This document shows, in pieces, positions 1-12,819 of a stretch of DNA of 64,000 bases. Source of the stretch: Pelodera strongyloides (taxonomy: Eukaryota > Nematoda > Chromadorea > Rhabditida > Rhabditidae); NCBI GenBank assembly GCA_036852015.1, contig JAANDG010000264.1:62001-126000 (forward strand), given 5' to 3'. Each line of letters opens with the position of its first letter. The stretch's first letter is position 1. A model generated the notes under the pieces. The model had not been told where the DNA came from. It did no database searches and was given only the letters and a program-made list of their open reading frames with translations. Both the position numbers and the translations under genes were made by a program.

Positions 1-580
1 GTATCACAGGATTTATAATACTAAAAAATAATAACTTACTATCTTTAGTGGACCAAATTCGGTATTGACTTCGCGAACCATGCACAATTTTTGTTCAGTT
101 CTGGACCTGTAGTAAGGTGAATATACATTATATTACATTAATTATATAATATAAAGGTTTATTGAGGATATGTAATCAACACATGTCAAAAGGTGACCCT
201 AAGATACCACGCTTCACAACGCAGTATACTCACAAGGGACCAAACTACAAAGAACAAAAACACAAACACAAACTCACTAACACTAAACATAATCAAAATC
301 ATAATAAGAGCACTAAATGTAAATTCAACTGAATTAAAGCATTTAAGGTAGCTTATGCGTAATACTAACGTTATTTAAGAAAACAATTTACAGGTAAAAA
401 CATATATGAGCGTAAATTCACAGATAATGTAAATAAAAAACATCGGTACAAGGTAAGAAATATAAATTTGATGGATTGATTGACGTTACGTAGAATGGTT
501 GATTTTTGTCTTTGTTTTCTAAGTATTAATCCTCTCTCTAGTTTTATTATCACTTATTTAGTAATCTTGAAACTGTTTAG
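1..580. other. left edge, upstream of chemoreceptor A
   Basis: This AT-rich stretch should hold the 5' exons of chemoreceptor A if that gene is complete. I could not match any segment to the TM1-TM4 exons of its paralogue C. The short open frames here have no family features and I do not call them. The first exons of A may lie left of the window or be too diverged to see. Confidence 0.4.
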
Positions 581-1778
581 CCATGTTCCCTACTGTGCTT
601 CGACACAAAACGGCACTCAAGTGTTCACCATTTCATCACTTTTCAACTGGACCGTTCCGATATCGGTTGCTATTATTATATCCTTAATTGGCCTCAAATA
701 TGCCGTCTGGAAAAAGGGAAAGTTAGTCTTTCTCAAAAATTGTACTAACCTATCTTTTTTTGCTAGCACTAATGCAATAATAACTGCTCTGATTTAGACT
801 TTGTTTATCATCAGTTCCTCGTCTCAGCTCTCGCTTTGAACTTCGAAATAGCGCAACGGCACTTAAGGTAATTGCCTCAAATCTTTATTATTTGCTTTAT
901 ATTTATGAACCATAATATATAGAGCCACACAGAAACAATTAACAACGGTACATGTGTACCTTCTAACTCTTGAAACTGTTCCTTTGCAAAACATTCTCCA
1001 AAGACACAAAAAGTTATTGATAGTTTTTGTGAAGCAATGAACTACAAATAAACCCATAGGCTAACTTTTTGCATTATAGATAATCTTTCCAAATGCGATC
1101 ATTTGCCTACTTGCTCTATTGATCAGTCAGACTGTTTCGGTGTATTTGATGCTAATGGATCAATCAGATCTTCGTTCTTACGCAATATTAAAGGTATTTT
1201 GGAGGACTTGCAAAGCCACACTTGTGAACAAATAGACGAAAATAGACGTATCCGTAAAGGGTAAACCATACTTAAAATAGGCGGTGGGTTCGATGAACTA
1301 CATTATGCTTGAGCTTCGCGCCAAGAAAAGATAGTTCTTTGTTTGGAACCACATATTCAGGAGATTCTGTCGGCTGTCTTCTATCCAATCGTCTTCATTC
1401 TGTTTCCGATAATAACTCTTTACTGTTCACCGGCAGCGAAACATCGAATGTGCTTCAGAACAGCAAAAGTGGGAGGAGTTCATGCACGGGAGAGAACAAC
1501 TATGTTAGCGCATTTGATTCGCCACTTTGTTTGTTTCTATCGTAAAAGGAATTCAAATCGTCTCTTAAACGTTTGCAAATATGAAATGCGGTAAAAAAAT
1601 CTTTGATGGGGGCACCCGTGGCCATCAAACTATCACAATAACAGGCAGCAAAAGCGGCGGAACATTTCAAAACAAAAATGTTTTGTTGTCACATTCATTT
1701 AGATTTAGTGATGCTTCGAGTGCGGCCAAGATGACGCTTGACTTCTGGGAGAAGAACGCATTGGTGCGAAGGAAATAA
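581..1778 (+). CDS. serpentine chemoreceptor A (Sra superfamily, 3' part)
   Basis: This is the C-terminal 207 residues of a nematode seven-transmembrane chemoreceptor, a sensory-neuron G-protein-coupled receptor. Exons seen: 581-721 (extracellular loop with CASTQ, then a membrane span ending WKKGK), 798-867 (LSSRFELR loop), 1080-1193 (membrane span and DQSDLRSYAILK), 1361-1590 (last span) and 1709-1778 (tail with MTLDFWEKN, stop). All phases fit, and four of the five exon lengths (141, 70, 114, 70) equal or nearly equal those of gene C (141, 70, 114, 79). The donor after 1193 is AAG|GTATTT. N-terminal exons were not found. The short loop and tail motifs resemble Sra/Srab/Sre proteins; the exact subfamily is a guess. 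The last three exons lie inside repeat copy 1. Confidence 0.75.
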
Positions 1779-3972
1779 GTCGATCACCGTTCGTTTGAGG
1801 CGGAGATAAAAATACTTTATAACTATCTGCTTATATACATGTTTATAGATCAAACATACCTATCTGAAACAATGGTTTTCAACCACTACAGAATGACAGT
1901 ACAAACACACAGAATGGACCAATCAGTTTTAATACGAAACCTAAGAAGAGAATATAGGGAACAAGCATTAGGATGGGAATAACAGAGAAAGTTTCTACTT
2001 AGGTACATCTAAATCAATAACAAAGGTTTTGTATGAAGGGACGCTAATATAACAACCTAAATACCAAAACAATATCGAGCTTGGTGCGATTCACAGGAAC
2101 AAACGATTAATTTTTTTAATTGTAAACATGTTGGTTAATTGAAACCAACAATTTGAAGTCGAACCGCATTCTCTACTCGATCGCAAAGTGACCGTTAATT
2201 TAATTAAATGTTTTAATTGCAATCATCCCCATAAAAAGTTAATTATAGTTTCTAGCCGTTAATTTTGGGAGCAATTTTGTGGCACAACCCTCGGTGCATT
2301 TTACTATCGATGTCGTAGTAATACGCATTGAGTACATTGGTTTCAAACCCGCAGCCAAATTTGTGTAATTTCAAACCCGCAACCAATTTTATGTAATTTC
2401 AAACCCGCAACCAAATTTATGTAAAACACTATCGGCCGACCCCCTTATTCTTATAATTCTCGGAACCAGAAAATACGATATAATTACGATTTCGTTAAGT
2501 AATTTATGTGCCTATTTCCTGTAAAAATAGCGTTGATACGTGTCTTTTTCGTAGGAAAATTATGGTCAGCTATTTGGGTATAACGTTTAAGCTAATTTTT
2601 AGGACAAGTTATGATGTGTTCGAAAAAGTTAATTTCCTTCGAAAAATTTATAAGTACTGTACAACTTTAGTACCCCGTTTATTTAAACTTGATTTACAAG
2701 GGCGATTTCTTCGAAAGCGCAGATGTTTCAATCGACTTTAGACTCAAAAAGAGCTATGAAGAACATTATTTTACCAGCTATAAAGAACATTATTTTACCA
2801 TTTTGCCGTATTTATTAATTTGTAGGTGATGTATACAATCTCTTTAGTAACCTGTATGATTCTCTATACAGTATTACTAGGTTACCAAGGCCCCAAAACT
2901 TATTGCTAATCAAAAGTCTAAATTTGCTGTAATGACATACCGCTAATGAGAGTGAAAAGTTAATTTTACTTATTAATCTGGCATTATAATTGTTTAATAT
3001 CATGTTTCATTATCTAGCCTACCAGGTTCTTCACGAATAAATTGCTTCAAATTAAAGTCTACGATGAATGAAACCGAGTGTCGAATGGCCAAGCTTGTGG
3101 CTAAGGACACTTTACCCATATATATTTTCATCGTCATAGCCAATTCTTCAGTTATTATTATCAATCTGGTCGTCGGTTATTGGATAATGCGCTGCAAAGT
3201 GAGAAATTGTCGACCTAAGAGAGGTTATATCAAATAAACAATAGCAAATATCAAAGAGTAAACAATGAAAAAGAAAGTTACTGCAAAAAAAGCCAGATCA
3301 ACGCAGTTTTTATCAACGTGCTTAACATGGTTTTTTTTTGAAGAGCACAGTAAAACCTACTTAATAAAAAAGGCATCATATAGTCCATAAACGTTGAAAC
3401 GTAGAATAATCTACGCATCTACCTAAATGATCCTTAAAACTACCTGAGCGCTAAGTATTTTCAGTTATACCATATTCACCTGAGAATGTGTTTCGGCAAC
3501 ATAATTCTGGCAATGGTTATGCGACTTTTCTTCACTTGTTGGAGAGCTTGTAGACGAGTTCACATTACCGCTTTTTCCTCGGTTTGCTTACCATTAGTTG
3601 ATTAAAAAGAAAGAAACAACTATGCAACACCTATCATGAGTAGCCAGATCCTGACGGACATGCTCACCAGATTGTTGATTTCTTCGAGAATCACAAACCT
3701 TTTTCTAACAGTAGTTGATATCACTATGTTTGACACGAATAGGAAAGTCGTGAATTTGTAAAAATAGATGTATTTTATAAATATAAAAACAATATCTATA
3801 GCTCATGTATTAACAGAATGACTGCGACTATATGGACGACATCGACATTTGTATGACGTTGTCGAAATTTGCTCAGACACCACTTCTGACGTGGTTCTTT
3901 TCATATGCGGCGATTACTATTGAGCGAACAATCAGCGTTATATACACGAACAGTTACGAAAAAATGCGACAT
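974..3972 (+). repeat. 3-kb direct repeat, copy 1
   Basis: The segment matches 4003-7000 base for base at an offset of 3029, which becomes 3028 after a T run near 3331. I saw only two differences in about 3 kb: g at 1194 against a at 4223, and nine against eight T in the run. It carries the last three exons of chemoreceptor A, an intergenic stretch, and the first three exons of a receptor of gene C type. Confidence 0.95.
2341..2424 (+). repeat. three-unit tandem repeat
   Basis: Three head-to-tail units of about 28 bases share the core tttcaaacccgca and end in gtaa. The block recurs at 5370-5453 because it sits inside the 3-kb repeat. It is non-coding. Confidence 0.8.
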
Positions 3973-4807
3973 ACGCATATGCTTTGCCAATATTATCCTC
4001 ACAACTGTTCCTTTGCAAAACATTCTCCAAAGACACAAAAAGTTATTGATAGTTTTTGTGAAGCAATGAACTACAAATAAACCCATAGGCTAACTTTTTG
4101 CATTATAGATAATCTTTCCAAATGCGATCATTTGCCTACTTGCTCTATTGATCAGTCAGACTGTTTCGGTGTATTTGATGCTAATGGATCAATCAGATCT
4201 TCGTTCTTACGCAATATTAAAGATATTTTGGAGGACTTGCAAAGCCACACTTGTGAACAAATAGACGAAAATAGACGTATCCGTAAAGGGTAAACCATAC
4301 TTAAAATAGGCGGTGGGTTCGATGAACTACATTATGCTTGAGCTTCGCGCCAAGAAAAGATAGTTCTTTGTTTGGAACCACATATTCAGGAGATTCTGTC
4401 GGCTGTCTTCTATCCAATCGTCTTCATTCTGTTTCCGATAATAACTCTTTACTGTTCACCGGCAGCGAAACATCGAATGTGCTTCAGAACAGCAAAAGTG
4501 GGAGGAGTTCATGCACGGGAGAGAACAACTATGTTAGCGCATTTGATTCGCCACTTTGTTTGTTTCTATCGTAAAAGGAATTCAAATCGTCTCTTAAACG
4601 TTTGCAAATATGAAATGCGGTAAAAAAATCTTTGATGGGGGCACCCGTGGCCATCAAACTATCACAATAACAGGCAGCAAAAGCGGCGGAACATTTCAAA
4701 ACAAAAATGTTTTGTTGTCACATTCATTTAGATTTAGTGATGCTTCGAGTGCGGCCAAGATGACGCTTGACTTCTGGGAGAAGAACGCATTGGTGCGAAG
4801 GAAATAA
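3064..4807 (+). pseudogene. chimeric chemoreceptor B (junction gene)
   Basis: The gene begins with the same exons as gene C: 3064-3198 (first membrane span, MNETECRMAKL), 3648-3746 and 3817 onward (ERTISVIYTNSYEK after the third span). At 3972 the homology to C stops in mid-exon, a 30-base filler follows, and the sequence resumes as the back half of gene A (exons 4109-4222, 4390-4619, 4738-4807). The exons for spans 4 and 5 are absent. Reading through the junction adds unrelated residues and reaches a stop at 4080. The donor after 4222 is AT instead of GT. It is therefore probably a non-functional product of the duplication, though a transcript is possible. If the repeat is an assembly error, gene B does not exist. 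Confidence 0.75.
3973..4002. other. 30-base filler at the duplication junction
   Basis: These 30 bases separate copy 1 from copy 2 and belong to neither. They are absent from the outer borders at 973/974 and 7000/7001. Filler of this size is typical of end-joining repair, but it could also be a local assembly artefact. Confidence 0.7.
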
Positions 4808-7000
4808 GTCGATCACCGTTCGTTTGAGGCGGAGATAAAAATACTTTATAACTATCTGCTTATATACATGTTTATAGATCAAACATACCTATCTGAAACA
4901 ATGGTTTTCAACCACTACAGAATGACAGTACAAACACACAGAATGGACCAATCAGTTTTAATACGAAACCTAAGAAGAGAATATAGGGAACAAGCATTAG
5001 GATGGGAATAACAGAGAAAGTTTCTACTTAGGTACATCTAAATCAATAACAAAGGTTTTGTATGAAGGGACGCTAATATAACAACCTAAATACCAAAACA
5101 ATATCGAGCTTGGTGCGATTCACAGGAACAAACGATTAATTTTTTTAATTGTAAACATGTTGGTTAATTGAAACCAACAATTTGAAGTCGAACCGCATTC
5201 TCTACTCGATCGCAAAGTGACCGTTAATTTAATTAAATGTTTTAATTGCAATCATCCCCATAAAAAGTTAATTATAGTTTCTAGCCGTTAATTTTGGGAG
5301 CAATTTTGTGGCACAACCCTCGGTGCATTTTACTATCGATGTCGTAGTAATACGCATTGAGTACATTGGTTTCAAACCCGCAGCCAAATTTGTGTAATTT
5401 CAAACCCGCAACCAATTTTATGTAATTTCAAACCCGCAACCAAATTTATGTAAAACACTATCGGCCGACCCCCTTATTCTTATAATTCTCGGAACCAGAA
5501 AATACGATATAATTACGATTTCGTTAAGTAATTTATGTGCCTATTTCCTGTAAAAATAGCGTTGATACGTGTCTTTTTCGTAGGAAAATTATGGTCAGCT
5601 ATTTGGGTATAACGTTTAAGCTAATTTTTAGGACAAGTTATGATGTGTTCGAAAAAGTTAATTTCCTTCGAAAAATTTATAAGTACTGTACAACTTTAGT
5701 ACCCCGTTTATTTAAACTTGATTTACAAGGGCGATTTCTTCGAAAGCGCAGATGTTTCAATCGACTTTAGACTCAAAAAGAGCTATGAAGAACATTATTT
5801 TACCAGCTATAAAGAACATTATTTTACCATTTTGCCGTATTTATTAATTTGTAGGTGATGTATACAATCTCTTTAGTAACCTGTATGATTCTCTATACAG
5901 TATTACTAGGTTACCAAGGCCCCAAAACTTATTGCTAATCAAAAGTCTAAATTTGCTGTAATGACATACCGCTAATGAGAGTGAAAAGTTAATTTTACTT
6001 ATTAATCTGGCATTATAATTGTTTAATATCATGTTTCATTATCTAGCCTACCAGGTTCTTCACGAATAAATTGCTTCAAATTAAAGTCTACGATGAATGA
6101 AACCGAGTGTCGAATGGCCAAGCTTGTGGCTAAGGACACTTTACCCATATATATTTTCATCGTCATAGCCAATTCTTCAGTTATTATTATCAATCTGGTC
6201 GTCGGTTATTGGATAATGCGCTGCAAAGTGAGAAATTGTCGACCTAAGAGAGGTTATATCAAATAAACAATAGCAAATATCAAAGAGTAAACAATGAAAA
6301 AGAAAGTTACTGCAAAAAAAGCCAGATCAACGCAGTTTTTATCAACGTGCTTAACATGGTTTTTTTTGAAGAGCACAGTAAAACCTACTTAATAAAAAAG
6401 GCATCATATAGTCCATAAACGTTGAAACGTAGAATAATCTACGCATCTACCTAAATGATCCTTAAAACTACCTGAGCGCTAAGTATTTTCAGTTATACCA
6501 TATTCACCTGAGAATGTGTTTCGGCAACATAATTCTGGCAATGGTTATGCGACTTTTCTTCACTTGTTGGAGAGCTTGTAGACGAGTTCACATTACCGCT
6601 TTTTCCTCGGTTTGCTTACCATTAGTTGATTAAAAAGAAAGAAACAACTATGCAACACCTATCATGAGTAGCCAGATCCTGACGGACATGCTCACCAGAT
6701 TGTTGATTTCTTCGAGAATCACAAACCTTTTTCTAACAGTAGTTGATATCACTATGTTTGACACGAATAGGAAAGTCGTGAATTTGTAAAAATAGATGTA
6801 TTTTATAAATATAAAAACAATATCTATAGCTCATGTATTAACAGAATGACTGCGACTATATGGACGACATCGACATTTGTATGACGTTGTCGAAATTTGC
6901 TCAGACACCACTTCTGACGTGGTTCTTTTCATATGCGGCGATTACTATTGAGCGAACAATCAGCGTTATATACACGAACAGTTACGAAAAAATGCGACAT
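4003..7000 (+). repeat. 3-kb direct repeat, copy 2
   Basis: This is the second copy of the unit at 974-3972. Its right end falls inside the third coding exon of chemoreceptor C, just after the codons for EKMRH. Gene C continues into unique sequence from there, so copy 2 supplies the real 5' end of C. Confidence 0.95.
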
Positions 7001-8514
7001 CCTGTGATAGTGTTACTCATCAACGCGCTTCTGGTATGGAAATTTTTTATTTTCTAAAGCGTGAAAACTTACAATAGTTTAGCTTGCTTATTCTCGAGCT
7101 GCGATAGTTGCGCACCTATTGACAAAATGTTTACGGGTGTTTAAGCTTAAAAAACATTGCGCGCAATTCTTTTCTTATCTTCGCAATGTGCAACGTCTTT
7201 TCAGTGGTTGACATTTATTATGGACATTTTCGGCAACGGCCATTACCTTTGGGGTTCTGTTCCTGAAGAGAATAAAAGGTACAACCTCCTGTTTTTTTAG
7301 AAACCTTGAAGCAGAGCATCATTTTAAGGAGTAATAGAAAATATTCTGTTATTTTGAATGTTATTCAGCTTCACTCCAAAAACCCGATTTTTCGACAAAT
7401 CAGACAGCATCTCAATTTTTTGCAGAAGATTACAATCATCTTTATTGCTACTTTAAGGTTCGCGGCATATTGTGCATCGACGCAAAAAGAGACTCAAGTC
7501 TTCACCATTTCGTCCCTTTTCTCCTGGACGATCCCTGTATTGTTGGCCATCGTTCTTTCTTTACTCGCACTACAATATGTGGTCTGGAAAAAGGGAATGT
7601 TAGTACATATTATCTTTTTCTTTGCACCAATTACAGTGATTTTTCTTTGTATCATATTATACGAGTACTTTAGGTTATCTCTATCTTCAGCGCCCCGCTT
7701 AAGCTCCAGATTTGAGCTGAGAACTAGCGTGACCGCGTTGAAAGTAAGCTCTTCTATGTTCCATAGATTATTGCGAAAGTAACACATTGTTTACCCTACG
7801 ATTTCCCAATTTCCCCAATTTATTTCCCATTCCAGATAATTGTTCCAAACGCTGGAATATGCTTTGTGTCGGTTATTATCATGCAGTGTGCTTCGGTATA
7901 CATGATGTTACGAGACCAATCAGATCTCAGAAACTATGCACTAGAAAAGGCTAGAATTTTATTCGAGTATTGCAATTAAAACAATTTGTCTGGTCAATGC
8001 GGGCAATTACATGTTCCTTTCAATTTTTTGAACATTTAGGAACTATCATCCGCCATTTTACTTATATTTCCGTTTTTATTCTTTCCGATAGTAACTCTTC
8101 GTTATTCTCCAATGAAAATCAATTGTATGTGCATAAGGAAGAGTGCAGTTGGGACTGAGTACAATAGAAATACGGTGTAAGTCCACAGTTGTCTGTAAAA
8201 CGAAATGATATGTTGCTACATGTGAAAACGCAAGACCTTTCGTAAAGGAAAAACCGAATGACAGCGAAATTAAAAAAAAAATAACGTGGGAGGGGGGCTT
8301 ATAAACAGCGTAGGACGTCGAAACCCAACACACGTTTCATTGAAAGCTAACCCAGCCGAAAGTTGCACACGAGTAACATCTCGAACGTCTGTTCTCATAC
8401 AATAATAACCAATTTCCTGTATTTTTTTTTTACAGTGACTCCACGAACTCTGTTCGAATGACCGTTGCTATGTGGGAGAGGAATGCCCCTTTGCTCAGGA
8501 CAACAGCGGGATGA
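6093..8514 (+). CDS. serpentine chemoreceptor C (Sra superfamily)
   Basis: This is a seven-transmembrane nematode chemoreceptor of 345 residues, the usual family length. Nine exons fit in phase: 6093-6227, 6676-6774, 6845-7033, 7205-7278, 7458-7598, 7674-7743, 7836-7949, 8040-8176 and 8436-8514. The first span follows the start MNETECRMAKL. ERTISVIYTNSYEK, at about residue 114, closes the third span like the ER..YE motif of Sra/Sre receptors. CASTQ lies in the second outer loop, LSSRFELR in the third inner loop, and the tail contains MTVAMWERN. Two doubts remain: exon 7205-7278 is weakly hydrophobic, and the donor after 7949 is AAG|GCTAGA, a GC donor of poor consensus. Either could mean decay. 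The first three exons lie in repeat copy 2. Confidence 0.75.
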
Positions 8515-10981
8515 ACCTTGGAAATTTAAAGACTTTGCCATCTTTGGTACATTCCGTGGTCCTCCTGATAAAAGTTTTTTGTTGTTGCGCGTTATTATAT
8601 TGTAGACCCTTTTCAAAGTAGATAAAGATCTTCAAAAGTCCGCTTAAGAAACCGAACCAGTCCAGGAATCACCCGCTTTAATTAACTCGCGATATAAATT
8701 TGTGACCACGTTGACGATTTCCTTTTTCCGACGTGTGACAAAAAAATCAACATTCACTGTTTGGTTTCGAAATATACTTCCCGCATTTCAACAGCTCTGT
8801 TGCGCTTATCGTAGTAAACAAGGCAATGAAAATATGAAAAGACGTTTGTTATACATAACGATAATGAAGTCAAGTCGCGCAACAAGGAAAATATGTGTTT
8901 CATGTGCTATTTCCGGTGTAACAACAAAAACCAACACCTGTTGCGCTACTTTAGAGAATTAAATCTTATTAGAGGCATTGTCTTAGTCGCGGTATCAAAG
9001 CGTAGAATGGTAGTAGCGTATCATTGTCATCTGTGGTACTCTGTTGTATATACGGTGTCCAAATATAACAGTTATGGTGAAGTCCCTTTTCGTCCATTTC
9101 TGTGAGTCTGGCTGGCACATATGTAGGCTTCTTTTTGCTTGCAATTATGAATGCAACATATTTAATTATCCGCTGTTTCCCAGGAAATCAAAATTCAAAC
9201 ACTGAAAGCAAACGTAAAAATTCATGGAAAATTGGCATGTAAGAGCTCAATGTCGAAGCACACGTGCAACTCAATGTCAACCGGTAAGCAATTACATTAA
9301 TGGGGTTATAAGAGGCCTACGATTATTTGTATGCCCTTTATTTACAATACAGTTGTAGCCTCAGTACAGTTATAGCTTCGCTTATACTAATAGAGAAATA
9401 TGAAATTGAAATCTTCTGCATATTCTGAGTTTTTGGATTTCAAGGTCCACCATTACCATCAATCGCTCTGTGAATTGCATAGATATTGAAATTTGTTCAC
9501 AAAAAAATACAACATCTCCCTAAAAATTGAAACATATTCTTTTCGATATTCTTTTCGCCATCTGATAATTGTCTGGTCCTTGCTATGGTAGGCTGCTTTT
9601 TTGAACTGTTGTAACCTTGAAGCGGTTTGATCTGAAGCCCTAAAGAAGCCGACGAGAAGCTTAGCAAAATAAGTATGACACAAACGGTATGCACACGCAG
9701 TGGCTTACATATGTTTCCAGAAAAAAAACATGTCTTAACGCAAATACGCCATGTAATTGCATTTTAAACACCTCGGTATTTTACGTATAGCTTTCGTGCA
9801 CTTCACTTCAGTTGTACTTATTTTGCACGATAGCTATCAACATATAAGATGTCCTTTACTTTCCTTTTATAATATCTCCATTTTTCTCTGTCAGTGCTAT
9901 TCTAGTCCATATATGTTTAATAAATAGCTTTTCAGTTTTCAGTACTTGGGTTTTACCCAATGAAGAAAAGGCCCTCGCAGCTCACGCTTGAATACTTTAT
10001 TAAACACATATATTCGTGAATATATAATAAAAATTGCCCACAATGCTTGAAATAATTTATTTATGATACTCGCATTTTTCGAATCAGTAATTTTGTTTAA
10101 TTTTTGTGGTTTCGGAAGAAAATTTACTTTGCAAAGAACGGCTTTTTTTTTAACCTTTAATTGTATGTGTTCGACTTGACATGATGTTTCAGTAGTCCTT
10201 TGGATTTTGGTCGCACAACTTTAGTGAGTTACCCATAATTTATTCCTTTTTAATTACGCCCCCAAAGTACAACAAGGTACATAGATGTTTGAGCACAATT
10301 CGGCACAGTACACTTATCCAAAGATAGACTCTGGAACTGCAGTAAGCAGCTATTTAACTGTTCATCTGCGCACATATTTTCATTTACACATTTCAATGAA
10401 AGTCAGCACCGTGAGAAATTCCCAACTTCTATATACTGTTTAGTCATATTTAGCAAAATCAGGCAATCATACAAAAGACCCTCATGTAATGTTTTTTACG
10501 CTATTTATAGTGAAACACGATTCATGTTTTGAAACCCATTATAATTAGTTAATAGTGGTTGAAATATTTACAATTACCACAATTGAGTTTTAGCGAATAA
10601 TACATACATATACATATGTGGTTTAATTTTTAGAAGATATGAAATGGAACAACTTTATTACCGTAAACCTACACAGTTGCTGACTCATGTGAACCCAATC
10701 TGAGCATATTTCTTATGGTTAGAAGGATGTTAATTCATGACGATTATGTTTGGCCCCAAGCAATTTGGAAAATTGCAGCACTTCCCAGTTGAAAACCAAA
10801 AACACAGACTGATTGTAGGGTTAGAAAACGGGTCGATCTTAAACAACATAAGATTTTTGTCATACATAAGCATGTCAGTTTGGCACGGATGCTAAATAGT
10901 CATGTATTACTGCTGTGCTGTTTTGTCATGCGTGTAGTTGATTAGAGCATTTCAGTTAGTCGCTGAATTCTAAGCACAGTC
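8515..10981. other. intergenic, nothing firm
   Basis: This is AT-rich sequence between chemoreceptor C and the carbonic anhydrase. Overlapping frames at 8702-9105 have no membrane span, signal peptide or family motif, and no clean acceptor or donor pairs extend them. An upstream exon of the carbonic anhydrase may lie near the right end, since that model lacks the usual N-terminal region. Confidence 0.5.
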
Positions 10982-12819
10982 ATGTACAGAAAATTGGCGA
11001 CAATGATGCAAATCCGGCAGTCTCCAATTGACCTCCGCACCGAACACTCGTTGGTGGATAACGCCGTTTGCCAGGTATCTAATTTGTTCACAAACTGAAC
11101 ATTTCTCGGTATGCCTGATCCTTACTGGTACGGTGTTGTTATCCCCCCCCCCCCCAGCAGTGTTTTGTACGTTCACAATCCAAAGAAATGGGGTCGATTC
11201 CCAAAAAAAAAGATCCAATATTGTTAACATACCACTTGTGAAAAGGACATTCCTAATTGCAAAAGGTGCATATATTGTTTCGTTCAGCCGTCTTCCCTGG
11301 ACCTCAAATACTACGCGGGAGATTGTTGTCGATTAACCATAAGTGAGGGTGGATTTCAAGTTAATGTGAAGGAGGACTGCAGAACAAGTAGGTTATTGAC
11401 CAAATTTGCATACCCTGTGATGGAGACTATGTCATCTTGGGTTTATTGACTGTTTACTGCAGCTCTGAAGGCATGCCATCTACCAGCCGAATACCGACTT
11501 GCCCAGTTTCACGCACATTGGGGGGCAGATTCGAGCCGAGGGAGTGAACATACGGTCAACGGAAAGCAATACGCGGCGGAGGTACTCTTCTTTAACAAAT
11601 GGTCATGATCACCACAAATTTGATCTGACATTACGAACCGCGGTTGGAATTCACGTAACCCCGAACTTGATAAAACAACTCTCCCAGTCTTGTGTTTTGC
11701 TCACGAATTGAAAGTTTGCAGTTCCACTTTGTCTTTTGGAATCCAGCATACGGATCGGTGGACAATGCCCTCAATTACGGAGATGGTCTAGCTGTTCTGG
11801 GAGTTTTTGTTGAGGTAAACTCGGCAAATGGACACGATAATGCCAATTGCGCACTTTATCGTTACGAACCACTTCTAGATTAAGAAAAAAAACTAACCGA
11901 AAAGTTAACTTGGATACGTATCAATTATTCGTCAAGGAAGGAAATCACAATGACGGTTACGACCCTTTGATGACTGCTATTCGAGAGGCGAAGAAAATCG
12001 GACCCACTGTGGACATACCTAATGAGTTCGATATGACTCGGTTACTGCCAGAAGGTGAGCAATTTTGTTTGCACTTTGAACGGGTTACCTGGGAATGCCT
12101 TGCCGGTTGCTACTCACTTCTTACACAAAGCAAGTCATACTCTAATTGAACTGATTTCTTAAACTATCTTTATTTTCTGTGCATTGCCAACATCCTTATA
12201 TGCTCGCTGAATGTGCAGGTGAATCTTTTCAGGTGATCACCATTACTTCACGTATCTCGGTTCGTTAACCACTCCTCCTTACTCAGAGGCGGTAATATGG
12301 ACCGTGCTTATGAATACAGTGCAATTATCGGCAACACAGGTAATTTGCCAGTAGAAAACTTTGATAACTTAATATTTGCATCGGCTTGCCTCCTTTCGCA
12401 ATCAGCGACATCTGACCAAGAGCTCTAATAATCCTTTAAAAACGCAGTATCGCCTTCCGGCCAGTTAAACACAAAATTCGCCGATGTGAACAGATGTTTC
12501 GCACAATTCAAATGCCCATTAAGTATTTTTTTCTGTGAGACACATGAAACAATATTAAAAGAAAAAGTTGGAATGAAATTCCTGCAGACGGAATAGTTAA
12601 TGAGGAAATATACCATGCTGCCCATTAAGGATGTTTTGCCTTATGGGAATACATTGATTTTAATATGTGAAAAATGGCCACAAATATCTTTATGTTGCTG
12701 GACCCCTACATAACTTGTTCTTGTTTTAGATGGACTCAATGCGACTTCTGATTAAAGACAATTACAGAGAATGCCAACAATTGTATGGAAGAAAAGTATT
12801 TGGTTCAAAAAATCTTTGA
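10982..12819 (+). CDS. alpha-carbonic anhydrase
   Basis: The enzyme interconverts carbon dioxide and bicarbonate using a zinc ion. Seven exons fit in phase and give 239 residues: 10982-11074 (RQSPIDL), 11288-11387, 11463-11581, 11722-11814, 11937-12054, 12233-12339 and 12730-12819. Zinc ligands are the two histidines of QFHAHWG (His81, His83) and the histidine after the next junction (AAEFHF, His106). The gatekeeper Glu is in [10 protein letters not shown] and the active-site Thr in SLTTPPY. The end [13 protein letters not shown] matches the family C-terminus. The residue usually histidine in LVHWN is phenylalanine here. QSPID comes at residue 13, earlier than usual, so a 5' exon, possibly with a signal peptide, is probably missing. 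Secreted or cytosolic location cannot be told. Confidence 0.93.

Noticed and set aside
4338..4574. Duplicate small frames repeated at 1309 and 4338, and at 2508 and 5537
   Set aside because: They recur because of the 3-kb duplication and lie out of frame with, or between, the receptor exons.
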